NCBI RefSeq assembly: GCF_014193585.1
Contig: NZ_BLXY01000009.1
Coordinates: 62,001 to 126,000, forward strand
Reading direction: 5' to 3'
DNA: 64,000 nucleotides
Source: Geomonas paludis
GTDB taxonomy: Bacteria > Desulfobacterota > Desulfuromonadia > Geobacterales > Geobacteraceae
Shown: positions 38,660 to 48,488 of the stretch, one piece after another
Position numbering within the stretch: position 1 is the stretch's first letter
How the letters are laid out: each line of letters opens with the position of its first letter
Notes under the pieces: model-generated
Database searches by the model: none
What the model was told of the DNA's origin: nothing
Seen by the model: only the letters and a program-made list of their open reading frames with translations
Position numbers and translations under genes: made by a program

Positions 38660-38891
38660 AGGATCATTGACCTTTTCCGCACAGAAAATTAAGCCTCTGC
38701 AACCTAGCACACACCGTCGCCACAATCAACTGCACCGAGCAAAATCCTTGTTTTCATTAAGAAAAAAAACGAACATCAGGAAAAAACAGTGTACCTTTTG
38801 TCAAATCCATGGTAGATTTCGAGCCTTGTAACTATGAGCAAAGCAGCTACACTGAGTTAATGCGCACCAATCCGGCAGAAAGGAGTATGTG
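38660..38891. promoter_or_regulatory. Divergent promoter region of hpnN and shc
   Basis: A 232-base space, A+T-rich in its middle (38745-38800), between two divergent hopanoid genes. AGGAG at 38881-38885 is the shc ribosome site. No operator could be identified. Confidence 0.45.
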
Positions 38892-40934
38892 GTGACTTCC
38901 CCCTTCAAACACCCCATATCACATGCACTCACCTCATTCAACGGCACCGTTAGTGAGCCGGAGTTGAACGTCGAACACAAGGCAGGGGCAACGGTCCATC
39001 AGTTTCCTCCCGCTCTTTGGAAGAGTAAGCCGGGCAAGGTAAAGAGCCCTCTCGATCTCGCCATTGAAGGAAGCCGCGACTTCTTCTTCCGCGAGCAGCT
39101 CCCCAAAGGTTATTGGTGGGCCGAGCTCGAATCCAATGTCACCATAACTGCAGAATATATAATGCTGCTCCACTTCCTTGGGCTGGTTGATCACGAGCGC
39201 CAGCGCAAGATGAGCAATTACCTCCTCTCCAAGCAGACCGAGGAGGGGTTCTGGACCATCTACTACGGCGGCCCCGGCGACCTTTCCACCACCATCGAGG
39301 CCTACTTCGCCCTCAAGCTCGCCGGCTACCCTGCCGACCACCCCGCGCTGGAAAAGGCGCGCGCCTTCATCCTCTCCAAGGGGGGGGTGATCAAATCCCG
39401 CGTCTTCACCAAGATCTTCCTGGCGCTCTTCGGGGAGTTCGACTGGCTGGGCGTGCCCAGCATGCCGGTGGAGCTGAACCTGCTCCCCAACTGGGCCTAC
39501 ATCAACATCTACGAGTTCTCCAGCTGGGCCAGGGCCACCATCATCCCGCTCTCCATCGTTATGTTCAAGCGGCCGGTGCACAAGCTCCCCCCCGCGCAGC
39601 GGGTGCAGGAACTGTTTGTGCGGCCGCCGCGCGCCATCGACTACACCTTCACCAAGGAAGAAGGGATCTTCACCTGGAAGAACTTCTTCATCGGCCTGGA
39701 CCACATGCTCAAGCTCTACGAGCGCAGCCCCATCCGTCCTTTCCGCAAGCGGGCCATGACCAGGGCCGAAGAGTGGGTGCTGGAGCACCAGGAGGAGTCC
39801 GGGGACTGGGGCGGCATCCAGCCGGCCATGCTGAACGCGGTGCTGGCGCTGAGCGTGTTGGGCTACGACAACGACCACCCGGCGGTAGCCCAGGGGCTGA
39901 AGGCGCTGGAGCACTTCTGCATCGAGACCGACGAACAGCTCGTGCTGCAGTCGTGCGTGTCGCCGGTGTGGGACACCGCGCTCGCGCTCAAGGCGCTGGT
40001 CGATGCCGCCGTACCGCCCGACCATCCCTCGCTGGTGAAGGGTGCACAGTGGCTCTTGGAGCGAGAGGTGAGGCGCCCCGGCGACTGGAAGATCAAGTCC
40101 CCCGACCTGGAGCCGGGCGGCTGGGCCTTCGAGTTCCTGAACGACTGGTACCCGGACGTCGACGACTCCGGCTTCGTCATGATCGCCCTGAAGGGGATCG
40201 AGGTGAAGGACCGCAAGGCGATGAACGCCGCCGTCAAGAGGGGCATCGACTGGTGCCTGGGGATGCAGAGCAAAAACGGCGGCTGGGGCGCCTTCGACAA
40301 GGACAACACCAGGCACATCCTGAACAAGATCCCCTTCGCCGACCTGGAGGCGCTCATCGACCCGCCCACCGCCGACCTCACCGGCCGGATGCTGGAGCTG
40401 ATGGGGACCTTCGGTTATCCCAAGACCTACCCGGCGGCGCAGCGCGCCCTGGAGTTCCTGAAGAAGAACCAGGAGCCTGAAGGTCCGTGGTGGGGGCGCT
40501 GGGGGGTCAACTACCTGTACGGCACCTGGAGCGTGCTCTGCGGCCTCGCCGCCATCGGCGAGGACATGGAGCAGCCCTACGTCAAGAAGGCGGTCAACTG
40601 GATCAAGTCGCGCCAGAACATCGATGGCGGCTGGGGCGAGACCTGCGAGTCCTATCATGACCCCGCCCTGGCCGGGATGGGAGAGAGCACGGCATCGCAG
40701 ACCGGGTGGGCGCTTCTGGGCCTGATGGCGGCCGGCGAGGCGCATTCTTCCACCGTGGTGCGCGGCATCCAGTACCTGATCTCGACCCAGAAGCAGGACG
40801 GCACCTGGGACGAGACGCAGTACACCGGGACCGGGTTCCCCAAGTACTTCATGATCAAGTACCACATCTACCGCAACTGCTTCCCGCTCATGGCGCTGGG
40901 GACCTACCGCACCCTTACCTGCGGGGCGGAGTAG
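38892..40934 (+). CDS. shc: Squalene-hopene cyclase
   Basis: A 680-residue membrane-associated triterpene cyclase that turns squalene into hopene/hopanol, the base of hopanoid lipids. Several QW-type repeats are visible (KGYWWAELE, EEGFWTIYYGG, SGDWGGIQ, NGGWGAFD, DGGWGET, DGTWDETQ). The catalytic acid motif DxDDTA appears as DVDDSG (Asp 422, 424, 425), with Ser for Thr and Gly for Ala. The start codon is GTG; 38892 is preferred because AGGAG is six bases upstream, though a GTG three bases earlier is possible. hpnA follows at nine bases. Confidence 0.94.
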   Translation: MTSPFKHPISHALTSFNGTVSEPELNVEHKAGATVHQFPPALWKSKPGKVKSPLDLAIEGSRDFFFREQLPKGYWWAELESNVTITAEYIMLLHFLGLVDHERQRKMSNYLLSKQTEEGFWTIYYGGPGDLSTTIEAYFALKLAGYPADHPALEKARAFILSKGGVIKSRVFTKIFLALFGEFDWLGVPSMPVELNLLPNWAYINIYEFSSWARATIIPLSIVMFKRPVHKLPPAQRVQELFVRPPRAIDYTFTKEEGIFTWKNFFIGLDHMLKLYERSPIRPFRKRAMTRAEEWVLEHQEESGDWGGIQPAMLNAVLALSVLGYDNDHPAVAQGLKALEHFCIETDEQLVLQSCVSPVWDTALALKALVDAAVPPDHPSLVKGAQWLLEREVRRPGDWKIKSPDLEPGGWAFEFLNDWYPDVDDSGFVMIALKGIEVKDRKAMNAAVKRGIDWCLGMQSKNGGWGAFDKDNTRHILNKIPFADLEALIDPPTADLTGRMLELMGTFGYPKTYPAAQRALEFLKKNQEPEGPWWGRWGVNYLYGTWSVLCGLAAIGEDMEQPYVKKAVNWIKSRQNIDGGWGETCESYHDPALAGMGESTASQTGWALLGLMAAGEAHSSTVVRGIQYLISTQKQDGTWDETQYTGTGFPKYFMIKYHIYRNCFPLMALGTYRTLTCGAE

Positions 40935-40943
40935 CGGCCGGGT

Positions 40944-41936
40944 ATGAAAGCCTTCGTCACCGGGGCCACCGGTTTCATCGGCGCGAGCATCGTGCGCGAG
41001 CTCCTCAAGGAAGGGGCGCAGGTACGCGTGCTGGTGCGCCCCGGGTCGGACCGGCGCAACCTGGCCGGGCTCGACCTGGAGTTGCACGAGGGCGATCTCT
41101 CCGAGCGCCAGTCGCTGGTCAGGGCGCTGTCCGGATGTGACCTCCTCTTCCACGCCGCCGCCGACTACCGGTTGTGGACGCGGACGCCGCAGGCGATGTA
41201 CGACGCCAACGTGCTGGGCACGCGCAACATCCTCTCCGCGGCGCTGGCCGCAGGCGTCGGCAGGGTGGTCTACACCAGCAGCGTGGGGACCCTGGGCAAC
41301 CCCGGCGACGGCACCCCCGGCACCGAGGAGACCCCGGTCGACTTCGCGGACATGGTCGGGGATTACAAGAAGAGCAAGTTCCTGGCGGAGCGTGCCGCCG
41401 AGTCCTACCTGGAGAAGGGGCTGCCGCTGGTGATCGTGAACCCGTCCACCCCGGTGGGGCCGATGGACGTGAAGCCGACCCCGACGGGGAAGATCATCGT
41501 CGATTTTTTAAACGGCAAGATGCCCGCCTACCTCGACACCGGATTGAACCTGATCGACGTCGAGGCATGTGCGCGGGGGCACCTGCTGGCGGCCCGGAAA
41601 GGCCGGATCGGGCAGAAGTACATCCTCGGGAACCGCAACCTGACCATGGCGCAGATCTTCGAGATGCTCTCTGCGCTCACCGGGCTCAAGGCGCCGTGGG
41701 TGAAGCTTCCCTACTACCCGGTCCTCGTGGCGGCCTACGCCAACCATGCGCTCGCCGCCGTCACCGGGCGCGAGCCGCTCATCCCGCTGGCCGGAGTGCA
41801 GATGGCGAGGAAGTACATGTATTTCGACTCCGGCAAGGCCCAGGCCGAACTGGGGTTGCCGCAGGCTCCCGTGGAAGACGCCCTGGAGCGCGCGGTGAAG
41901 TGGTTTAAAGACAACGGCTACATCCAAAACCGCTAA
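40944..41936 (+). CDS. hpnA: Hopanoid-associated sugar epimerase HpnA
   Basis: A 330-residue NAD-dependent extended short-chain dehydrogenase found in hopanoid clusters; its exact reaction is unsettled. It has AFVTGATGFIGASIVRELL, HAAADYRLWTR, YTSSVGTLG, catalytic YKKSKFLAE and NPSTPVGPMDVKPTPTGKII. It begins nine bases after shc and is probably translated from the same message. A repeat unit separates it from dxs. Confidence 0.9.
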   Translation: MKAFVTGATGFIGASIVRELLKEGAQVRVLVRPGSDRRNLAGLDLELHEGDLSERQSLVRALSGCDLLFHAAADYRLWTRTPQAMYDANVLGTRNILSAALAAGVGRVVYTSSVGTLGNPGDGTPGTEETPVDFADMVGDYKKSKFLAERAAESYLEKGLPLVIVNPSTPVGPMDVKPTPTGKIIVDFLNGKMPAYLDTGLNLIDVEACARGHLLAARKGRIGQKYILGNRNLTMAQIFEMLSALTGLKAPWVKLPYYPVLVAAYANHALAAVTGREPLIPLAGVQMARKYMYFDSGKAQAELGLPQAPVEDALERAVKWFKDNGYIQNR

Positions 41937-41942
41937 CAAGGA

Positions 41943-42040
41943 GAACATCTGAGAAAATCTGAGACGGCACCCCCGGAGGAAGGCAAAGACTTGGGGAGGT
42001 AACTCTCAAAAGCTTTTCTCAGATGTCCTCAGATTTCCTC
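41943..42040. repeat. CTCAGATTTCC inverted repeat
   Basis: ACATCTGAGAAAATCTGAGA (41945-41964) is complementary to TTCTCAGATGTCCTCAGATTT (42016-42036). A related half unit, TTCTCAGATTTCCTCAGATT, lies at 35966-35985 next to hpnN. Confidence 0.75.
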
Positions 42041-42110
42041 CTTGTGAATGGTTTTAAGGTTTCTCTGATGTTCTCATGCTTCTAATCGTTACGGGTTCTC
42101 AAGGAGATCC

Positions 42111-44018
42111 ATGTACACATTGCTCAGCAAGATAAACGGTCCCGACGACCTGAAGAAGCTGGATGCCGAGGAGCTGGTGCTGCTCGCAGACGAGGTGCGC
42201 GGCTTCCTCATGGATACGGTGGCGAAGACCGGCGGACACCTGGCCTCCAACCTGGGTGTGGTCGAGCTCAGCATCGCGCTGCATTACTGTTTCGACTCCC
42301 CCAAGGACAACATCGTCTGGGACGTCGGCCACCAGGCCTACACCCACAAGATCCTCACCGGGCGCCGCGACAGCTTCCACACCCAGCGCTGCTACAAGGG
42401 GATCAGCGGCTTTCCCAAACGCTCCGAGTCCCCCCACGACGCCTTCGGCGCCGGGCACTCCTCCACCTCGATCTCCGCGGGGCTCGGCCTCGCCGTGGCC
42501 CACACGTTGAAGGGGGACGACGCCCGGGTCATCTCGGTGATCGGCGACGGCTCGCTGACCGGCGGCATGGCCCTGGAGGCGCTGAACCAGGCCGGGCACC
42601 TGAAGAAAAACATGATCGTGGTCCTAAACGACAACGAGATGTCCATCTCCAAGAACGTGGGTGCCCTCTCATCCTTCATCTCCAGAAAGATGACCGGCTC
42701 CTACTACCGCGGCCTCAAGAAGGAGATGGAGGGGCTCCTGGCGGGGATCCCGGCCATCGGCGGCAACATCCTCCACTTCGCCAAGAAAGCGGAGAACTCG
42801 CTCAAGGGCTTCCTCACCCCGGGGACGCTCTTCGAGGCGCTCGGCTTCGAGTACGTCGGCCCCATCCCCGGACACGACATCCCCACCCTGCTGGGCGTAC
42901 TGGAGAACGTGAAGCGGCTGGAAGGCCCGATCCTGCTGCACGTCATGACCAAGAAAGGGAAAGGCCACGGACCGGCCGAGGACATGCCGGACAAATACCA
43001 CGGCGTGGCCCCCACCAAGCCCGCCAGTGCCACCCCGAGCAAGCAGGCTCCCCCCTCCTACACCAGCGTCTTCGGCAACACACTGGTCAAGCTGGGAGAA
43101 AAGGACGAGAAGATCCTGGCCATCACCGCGGCCATGCCCGACGGCACCGGACTGACTCCGTTCGCGGAACGGTTCCCGGAGCGGTTCTTCGATGTCGGCA
43201 TCGCCGAGCAGCACGCCCTGACCTTCGCGGCGGGGCTCGCCGTGGAAGGGTTCCGCCCGGTCGCCGCCATCTACTCGACCTTCACCCAGCGCGCCTATGA
43301 CCAGGTCTTCCACGACATCTGCCTGCAGAAGCTCCCGGTGACCATGGCACTGGACCGCGCCGGCCTGGTAGGCGACGACGGCCCGACCCACCACGGCGCC
43401 TTCGACATCTCGTACCTGCGTCACCTCCCCGAGCTCACCGTGATGGCGCCCAAGGACGAGAACGAGCTGCAGCACATGCTGAAGACCGCCATCTACCTCG
43501 GCCGCCCCGTCTCGCTGCGTTACCCGCGCGGCGCCGGGTTCGGCGTGGCGATGGACAAGGAGTTGAAGTCGCTCGAAATCGGCAAAGGGGAGCTGCTGAT
43601 CGAGGGGACCGACCTGACCCTGGTCGCCGTCGGCTCCACCGTCTATCCCGCACTGGAGGCCGCCGCCCTGCTGAAGCAGAAGGGTATCTTCGCCTCCGTG
43701 ATCAACGCCCGTTTCGTCAAGCCTTTGGACCGCGACTTGATCCTCGCCGAAGCCGGCCGCACCGGCTGCCTGGTGACGGTCGAGGAGAACGCCCTGTTGG
43801 GCGGGTTCGGCAGTGCCGTGCTCGAAGCGGTAGCAGATTCCGGCCTAACCGGGGTGCGGGTGAAACGGATCGGCATCCCCGACAGCTTCATCGAGCAGGG
43901 AAGCCAGGCCCAGTTGCGCGCCGACCTGGGGCTCGACGGTGCCGGCATCGCCGCCACCTGCCAGGCCTTCCTCAAGGGAGCCGGCAGCGTTCACCCGCAA
44001 CTGACCGTAGTAAAGTAG
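42111..44018 (+). CDS. dxs: 1-deoxy-D-xylulose-5-phosphate synthase
   Basis: A 635-residue thiamine-diphosphate enzyme that condenses pyruvate and glyceraldehyde-3-phosphate, the first step of the MEP isoprenoid pathway. [45 protein letters not shown] (TPP/Mg binding), [10 protein letters not shown] and [15 protein letters not shown] are diagnostic. AAGGAG four bases before the ATG fixes the start. Its position inside a hopanoid cluster fits supply of isoprenoid precursors for squalene; the genome may hold another copy. Confidence 0.96.
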   Translation: MYTLLSKINGPDDLKKLDAEELVLLADEVRGFLMDTVAKTGGHLASNLGVVELSIALHYCFDSPKDNIVWDVGHQAYTHKILTGRRDSFHTQRCYKGISGFPKRSESPHDAFGAGHSSTSISAGLGLAVAHTLKGDDARVISVIGDGSLTGGMALEALNQAGHLKKNMIVVLNDNEMSISKNVGALSSFISRKMTGSYYRGLKKEMEGLLAGIPAIGGNILHFAKKAENSLKGFLTPGTLFEALGFEYVGPIPGHDIPTLLGVLENVKRLEGPILLHVMTKKGKGHGPAEDMPDKYHGVAPTKPASATPSKQAPPSYTSVFGNTLVKLGEKDEKILAITAAMPDGTGLTPFAERFPERFFDVGIAEQHALTFAAGLAVEGFRPVAAIYSTFTQRAYDQVFHDICLQKLPVTMALDRAGLVGDDGPTHHGAFDISYLRHLPELTVMAPKDENELQHMLKTAIYLGRPVSLRYPRGAGFGVAMDKELKSLEIGKGELLIEGTDLTLVAVGSTVYPALEAAALLKQKGIFASVINARFVKPLDRDLILAEAGRTGCLVTVEENALLGGFGSAVLEAVADSGLTGVRVKRIGIPDSFIEQGSQAQLRADLGLDGAGIAATCQAFLKGAGSVHPQLTVVK

Positions 44019-44048
44019 CAGCGTTTTACTTGCACTCAGGCAGCTAAC

Positions 44049-44089
44049 GCGGGACAGGCTGAAAGCTTCATCTCCTCGGCCTGTCCCGC
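44049..44089. repeat. Perfect inverted repeat after dxs
   Basis: GCGGGACAGGC (44049-44059) and GCCTGTCCCGC (44079-44089) are perfect 11-base arms with a 19-base loop, 30 bases after the dxs stop. Only a weak T run follows, so it may be an inefficient terminator or mRNA-processing hairpin. Confidence 0.6.
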
Positions 44090-44140
44090 AGCCGTCTTTA
44101 TCAGTCGTCAACCAAAGAACAGCCGGAAGGATACTCTACA

Positions 44141-45139
44141 ATGCGTTTTCCGATGCGATTGAATTACGATCTCACCCGTTACATCATGGGCAACAAGATG
44201 AAGAAGCAGGAGAAGTATCCCCTGGTCCTCATGCTGGAGCCGACCCACCTGTGCAACCTCGCCTGTTCCGGCTGCGGCCGCATCAGGGAGTACGCCGACA
44301 CCATCCAGGAGATGATGAGCCTGCAGGAGTGCCTGGACTCCGTGGACCAGTGCCCGGCGCCGGTCGTCACCATCACCGGCGGCGAGCCGTTTCTGTATCC
44401 CCACATCTTCGAACTGATCGACGCGGTGCTCAAAAGAGGGAAGCACATCTATCTCTGCACCAACGCTCTGCTCCTGGAGAAGGCGCTGGACACGCTGAAG
44501 CCGCACCCCAACTTCGTGCTCAACGTCCACCTGGACGGCATGGAAGAGACCCACGACCGCATCCTGGAGCGCCCCGGCACCTTCAAGATCGCCATGTCCG
44601 CCATCAAGAAGGCCAAGCAGCTTGGTTTTAGGCTCTGCACCAACACCACCATCTTCAAGGAAACCGACCTGATCGAGATCGAGATGCTCTTCTCGCACCT
44701 GAGGGACCTGGGCGTCGACGGCTTCCTGGTGGCCCCCGGCTTCGGCTACGAAGCGGTCGGCGAGAAGCTGTTCCTGGAGCGGCGCGAGATCCAGAAGAAG
44801 TTCGAGGCCGTGTACGAGATGAGCAAGCGCTTCCGCTTCTTCTCCACGCCGATGTATCTGAGGTTCCTGAAGGGCGAAAAGGAGCTCGAGTGCACCCCGT
44901 GGGGCAACCCGACCCGGAACCCGCGCGGCTGGAAGGCCCCCTGCTATCTGATCACCGACGAGCACTACGGCAGTTTTGCCGAGATGATGGCGAAGACCCA
45001 GTGGGACAAGTACGGCGTCGGCAAGGACCCGCGCTGCGCGCAGTGCATGATGCACTGCGGCTTCGAGCCCACCGTCGTCGAGGAGATCGGCAAGAGCTGG
45101 AAAGAGATGTGGGAAATGTTCCTCTGGAACCTCACCTGA
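44141..45139 (+). CDS. hpnH: Radical SAM hopanoid enzyme HpnH
   Basis: A 332-residue radical SAM enzyme that joins the 5'-deoxyadenosyl group to diploptene, the first step of C35 hopanoid side-chain synthesis. The cluster motif is CNLACSGC (C38, C42, C45). ITGGEPFLYPH and NVHLDGMEETHD are family signatures, and a C-terminal Cys-rich stretch (CAQCMMHCGFEP) is typical of the SPASM-like tail. The start MRFPMRLNYDLTRY fits the family, with GGAAGG ten bases upstream. It is the last gene of the shc-hpnA-dxs-hpnH group and is followed by a strong terminator. Confidence 0.94.
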   Translation: MRFPMRLNYDLTRYIMGNKMKKQEKYPLVLMLEPTHLCNLACSGCGRIREYADTIQEMMSLQECLDSVDQCPAPVVTITGGEPFLYPHIFELIDAVLKRGKHIYLCTNALLLEKALDTLKPHPNFVLNVHLDGMEETHDRILERPGTFKIAMSAIKKAKQLGFRLCTNTTIFKETDLIEIEMLFSHLRDLGVDGFLVAPGFGYEAVGEKLFLERREIQKKFEAVYEMSKRFRFFSTPMYLRFLKGEKELECTPWGNPTRNPRGWKAPCYLITDEHYGSFAEMMAKTQWDKYGVGKDPRCAQCMMHCGFEPTVVEEIGKSWKEMWEMFLWNLT

Positions 45140-45170
45140 GAAACGGTCTTGCAAAAGGTTTGAAAACAGG

Positions 45171-45199
45171 AAGGGGCAGCCTCACGGCTGCCCCTTCTT
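45171..45199 (+). terminator. Intrinsic terminator after hpnH
   Basis: AAGGGGCAGCC, loop TCAC, GGCTGCCCCTT, then CTTATT. The same hairpin with one base change occurs at 52438-52463, on the far side of the accessory block. Confidence 0.88.
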
Positions 45200-45250
45200 A
45201 TTCATCAGGCCTCTATCGTGGACTGGTGTGCGGTTGTCATTACTTTGCTT

Positions 45251-46582
45251 TTATATCGGTTCCAGCCCGAGCAGTTCCCGAAACTCTTTATCAGTAGCGA
45301 AGCATTCCAGATCATTCTCCTCCGCGTTTTTCGGTTTTCCTGAACTTGAAACATAATCTTTCAACATCAGCATCCTGAAGGTATCCAACCAGTTTTTGTC
45401 GGTGTCGAGCGCCTTTTTCATTGCATTGAGCGCTTTCATTCTGACATCCTCCAGATCTACCTCACTTTTCTTACGTTCCTCGGGAGGGAAGTTGGAATAG
45501 TACGCGAACTTCTGCCCATACGCGCTCGCCAAGTTAACCCAAATTGAACCGGCAACGGAGCCACTCGCACGAGTGACATATTCTTCTCCGTACTTGATGG
45601 CGTCGCTAAACCCCTTTGGTGGGTCCAGATATAGCGAAACGTAGGAGAGAGCGTTGTAAACACTCAGCACCTGGTAGGGTTCTGTACGTGCGTTGATTTT
45701 CTTGTACGCCGTCAACAGTTTTGTACGCACATCCTCAATCGGTCTGCCCGCCGCTTCCAGTGTTTCGGCAAATTCAAGAAGTAGCCCTATATCATCCGGG
45801 AACTGAGAGACGGCCAGGGCATACCCCTTGATGGCATCCTCGTAGTTCTTCTTGATCAATTGTGCTTTGGCCCATGCCGCGTAATCTTCAGGCTTGCCAC
45901 CCAGTTGATTCAAGGAATACTTGGCTAGGTTAGTGGCTGCTTTTTCGACCGGCTTTGCCAGTTCGGCATGACCATCACCCGCGTTGAATTTCCCCAGTGA
46001 CGCCACCTCGGTCTTTTTCAGTAATTGGAGATCGCTGCGAGAAGCCAGCTGAGCATCGGCGTACTTGAAGGCACCTGCGAGAAAGATGCGCGTCAGTATA
46101 TACCCCGAGAGAAAGCCGAGGGTTATGAAGTACACCACCGTAGCCGCCGCCAACGGCTGCGCCTGCTGCGGCCCGTTAAGGCCTATGCCGCCTGCAATGA
46201 AAACGGTTGCCCGTTGGAAATACTCGTATATCGTACGCAGTTCCACCAACCCGACGCCTACAATGATCTTTGTGAGCCAATCGGATATCTGCTCCAAGTT
46301 CGTGTTCTGTTCCAGATTGGATTCCTGCAAAGTCCGGTCTCCATCCGGTGGGGCGTTTCCGCTCGCATTTTTCTTGCCGGTTTGGTCGACCCGGGGAATG
46401 CCAAACAGAAAGCCAAGGAGGACCCCCCCGCTAAACAACGCCAGAGCGCACATCAGGACAACGTGTGTGGAACTGCACAACCAGATGAGATATAGCCCCA
46501 AAGCTCCGAAGAGAAGCGTTAGCATCGCCACGAGTGAGGCATTTTTCAGCGTTTCTGTTTTGCAGACCGCGCTTTCTTCCAT
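45251..46582 (-). CDS. Membrane-anchored TPR protein of the accessory block
   Basis: A 443-residue protein with about four hydrophobic helices in the first 165 residues (two near 15-60, two near 105-165) and a soluble C-terminal helical-repeat region (about 210-400) that looks like TPR/Sel1-type pairs (AWAKAQLIKKNYEDAIKGYA). The segment FLFGIPR, then NTNLEQISDWLTKIIVGVGLVEL, resembles membrane modules I associate with bacterial immunity-like proteins, but this is from memory. The start at 46582 has GGGAGG eight bases upstream; the GTG at 46591 is too close to it. Base composition looks less G+C-rich than flanking genes. It probably acts as a scaffold or sensor for the metacaspase encoded just upstream. 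Confidence 0.75.
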   Translation of the reverse strand: MEESAVCKTETLKNASLVAMLTLLFGALGLYLIWLCSSTHVVLMCALALFSGGVLLGFLFGIPRVDQTGKKNASGNAPPDGDRTLQESNLEQNTNLEQISDWLTKIIVGVGLVELRTIYEYFQRATVFIAGGIGLNGPQQAQPLAAATVVYFITLGFLSGYILTRIFLAGAFKYADAQLASRSDLQLLKKTEVASLGKFNAGDGHAELAKPVEKAATNLAKYSLNQLGGKPEDYAAWAKAQLIKKNYEDAIKGYALAVSQFPDDIGLLLEFAETLEAAGRPIEDVRTKLLTAYKKINARTEPYQVLSVYNALSYVSLYLDPPKGFSDAIKYGEEYVTRASGSVAGSIWVNLASAYGQKFAYYSNFPPEERKKSEVDLEDVRMKALNAMKKALDTDKNWLDTFRMLMLKDYVSSSGKPKNAEENDLECFATDKEFRELLGLEPI

Positions 46583-46769
46583 CACGGGCACCTCCCATAT
46601 CTTTGATATGCAGGCTTATAAGGGCGTCCCCAGCAAACGCCAGCATATCCGTTCAGGACTGACAGACATAGGACAACTGCAAAAACCGCGAACATGTCTA
46701 GCTCCTCAATAATGCTCGCGCGCTTCGAGCAGGTTATTGAAACAAGTCATTCCCGATGTAGCGGCAGAA

Positions 46770-48488
46770 TTATCGACCGGGTATCACGTGGCTGCACTTA
46801 TCTCTGGGACAAACCAGGTTAGGGGTCTGCTGGTACTTGAGCTCCTTCAGTCGCTGGGAGACAGCTTTGATCAGTGCCTCAAAGGTGACCGGCTTCGCGC
46901 CGCCCCGCAGCTTACGCATGACGTTCGCCAGACAGTAGGTGAAGGCTCCATAGGAGGTGACTCCGTGCCGGTATTCGTAGGAATACTCCTCCTCGCTGCA
47001 GGCCTCGAGAAGAATAGGGATGAAAGGGCCTTGATGCCGGTAGGCTTTGGTGGCCTTGCGGAATCCGGTCGCGGAGGTCCAAAGCGGTACGGCCCGCCCC
47101 AGAAGGCGCTCTGCTCCGCTGTCCCCTAGGAAATTGGCTTTATCTCCCTTGTCGATCATTTTCGCAGTGGCCAGCTTCAATTCCCGGGGGATCCACATGC
47201 AGCGTTTTGCATCCCACTTAAGCGAGCGGTGGCGGATGTCGTCCGGCGGATCGAGGCCGCGCACCCTGACCGAACCGTTGCGGGTCATGCCTCCCGAATG
47301 GCAGCAGTCCAGTATCGCGGTGAAGTTCGTGTCGTATGGGAGTTGGCTGTAGAGTTGGCAGAACCAGTCGTCGGTAATGGCCTTTTCCTTGGACCAGTCG
47401 AAGTCGTACGGGACCAGACACTCGTCCACATGATCCACTTCTTCCTTGCCGCCGTAGCCAGGGATCTGCGCTCCATGCCCGCTGTAGAAGAAGACGCGCT
47501 GGTCGCCCTTGGCGGCCCCGTCCATGAGCCACTCCAACCGTTGCCGGATGCCGTCCGCAGTGGCTCGTTCGTTGAAGACCACCCGAATATCCTCGGGAGG
47601 GAACCCCTGCTCTTGGAGAATCTCGCTCATCAAAAAGACGTCGTTGATGCACCCCTCCAGGCGGTCACCGGGGTTGGGGTAGTCGTTGATACCGACCAGG
47701 AGCGCACGGAACTGCGGCTTGGCGGTCGTCTTCTTGACCGCCGTATAGGCGCGACTGAGGGACCTGGGTGTTTTGCCGAACACAGGGGTCCATACGTTGG
47801 TGATGGCATTGGGGTGAGAGAGATAGTGCGCCGGATCATGATCCGCGATTCCGGGGATGTCGAAATAGGTGGTGACCTGTTCGAAGTTGTCCGCCCTGAT
47901 GTCAATCTCCGCGGTGAGGACACTATCGTTTTTGTTGTAGAGGTGGTACCAGAAGGACGTCTGTTCCAGGGGCACCAGTCGCCCCCCGAAGATGGAGCGC
48001 ACGAACGGGTTGCCGATCTGGGAACCCAGGCTCACGAAGGTTCTGCCCGCCACTATCTCGGGTTGGCGTGCGAAGGTATCATAAGCGATCAGGGAACCCA
48101 AGCTGTGGGCGCAGATCACGTCGGGTTTGAATGCGCTGATCTTTTGCGCCAGTGCGGCGTTGCAGGCAGCCCTAAGTTTCTCATCGGCGGCCCACTGCGC
48201 TACCATACCGGCAGTCCAGCGAATGTCGTCGCCGAAGCCCCGGGATGTGAAGATATCGCCGATGCCATGCCATACGCCGCTAGCCAGCAACCGTGCTAAC
48301 GCCTCTGCGACGATTGCGGCATCAAGCTTGGCGTTGGCGAAGATGCTGTCATAAGGAAGCCCGTCATACTCTAACTCTATATCGGCGGCGATACTGGCCG
48401 TGGCTTTAGCAATGGCCGCCTTCCAGTCAGCATCCCACATCCCACTTATTTCTTTGTGCCCCACGCCGTGAATCAGAAGGACTTTCAT
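46770..48488 (-). CDS. Alpha/beta-hydrolase-metacaspase fusion protein
   Basis: A 572-residue cytoplasmic protein with two enzyme domains and no signal peptide. Residues 1-240 form a lipase-like alpha/beta hydrolase: LLIHGVGH, nucleophile Ser129 in AHSLGS, acid Asp188 in NKNDSV and a His near 221 in PAHYLSH. Residues ~260-560 form a type I metacaspase (peptidase C14): FRALLVGINDYP, catalytic His338 in SGHGAQ and catalytic Cys396 in DCCHSGG. Metacaspases cleave after Arg/Lys. Both active sites look intact. The TPR membrane protein gene lies 187 bases downstream and an amidase gene 138 bases upstream. I infer a protease that triggers lipid hydrolysis or lysis; the target is unknown. Confidence 0.85.
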   Translation of the reverse strand: MKVLLIHGVGHKEISGMWDADWKAAIAKATASIAADIELEYDGLPYDSIFANAKLDAAIVAEALARLLASGVWHGIGDIFTSRGFGDDIRWTAGMVAQWAADEKLRAACNAALAQKISAFKPDVICAHSLGSLIAYDTFARQPEIVAGRTFVSLGSQIGNPFVRSIFGGRLVPLEQTSFWYHLYNKNDSVLTAEIDIRADNFEQVTTYFDIPGIADHDPAHYLSHPNAITNVWTPVFGKTPRSLSRAYTAVKKTTAKPQFRALLVGINDYPNPGDRLEGCINDVFLMSEILQEQGFPPEDIRVVFNERATADGIRQRLEWLMDGAAKGDQRVFFYSGHGAQIPGYGGKEEVDHVDECLVPYDFDWSKEKAITDDWFCQLYSQLPYDTNFTAILDCCHSGGMTRNGSVRVRGLDPPDDIRHRSLKWDAKRCMWIPRELKLATAKMIDKGDKANFLGDSGAERLLGRAVPLWTSATGFRKATKAYRHQGPFIPILLEACSEEEYSYEYRHGVTSYGAFTYCLANVMRKLRGGAKPVTFEALIKAVSQRLKELKYQQTPNLVCPRDKCSHVIPGR

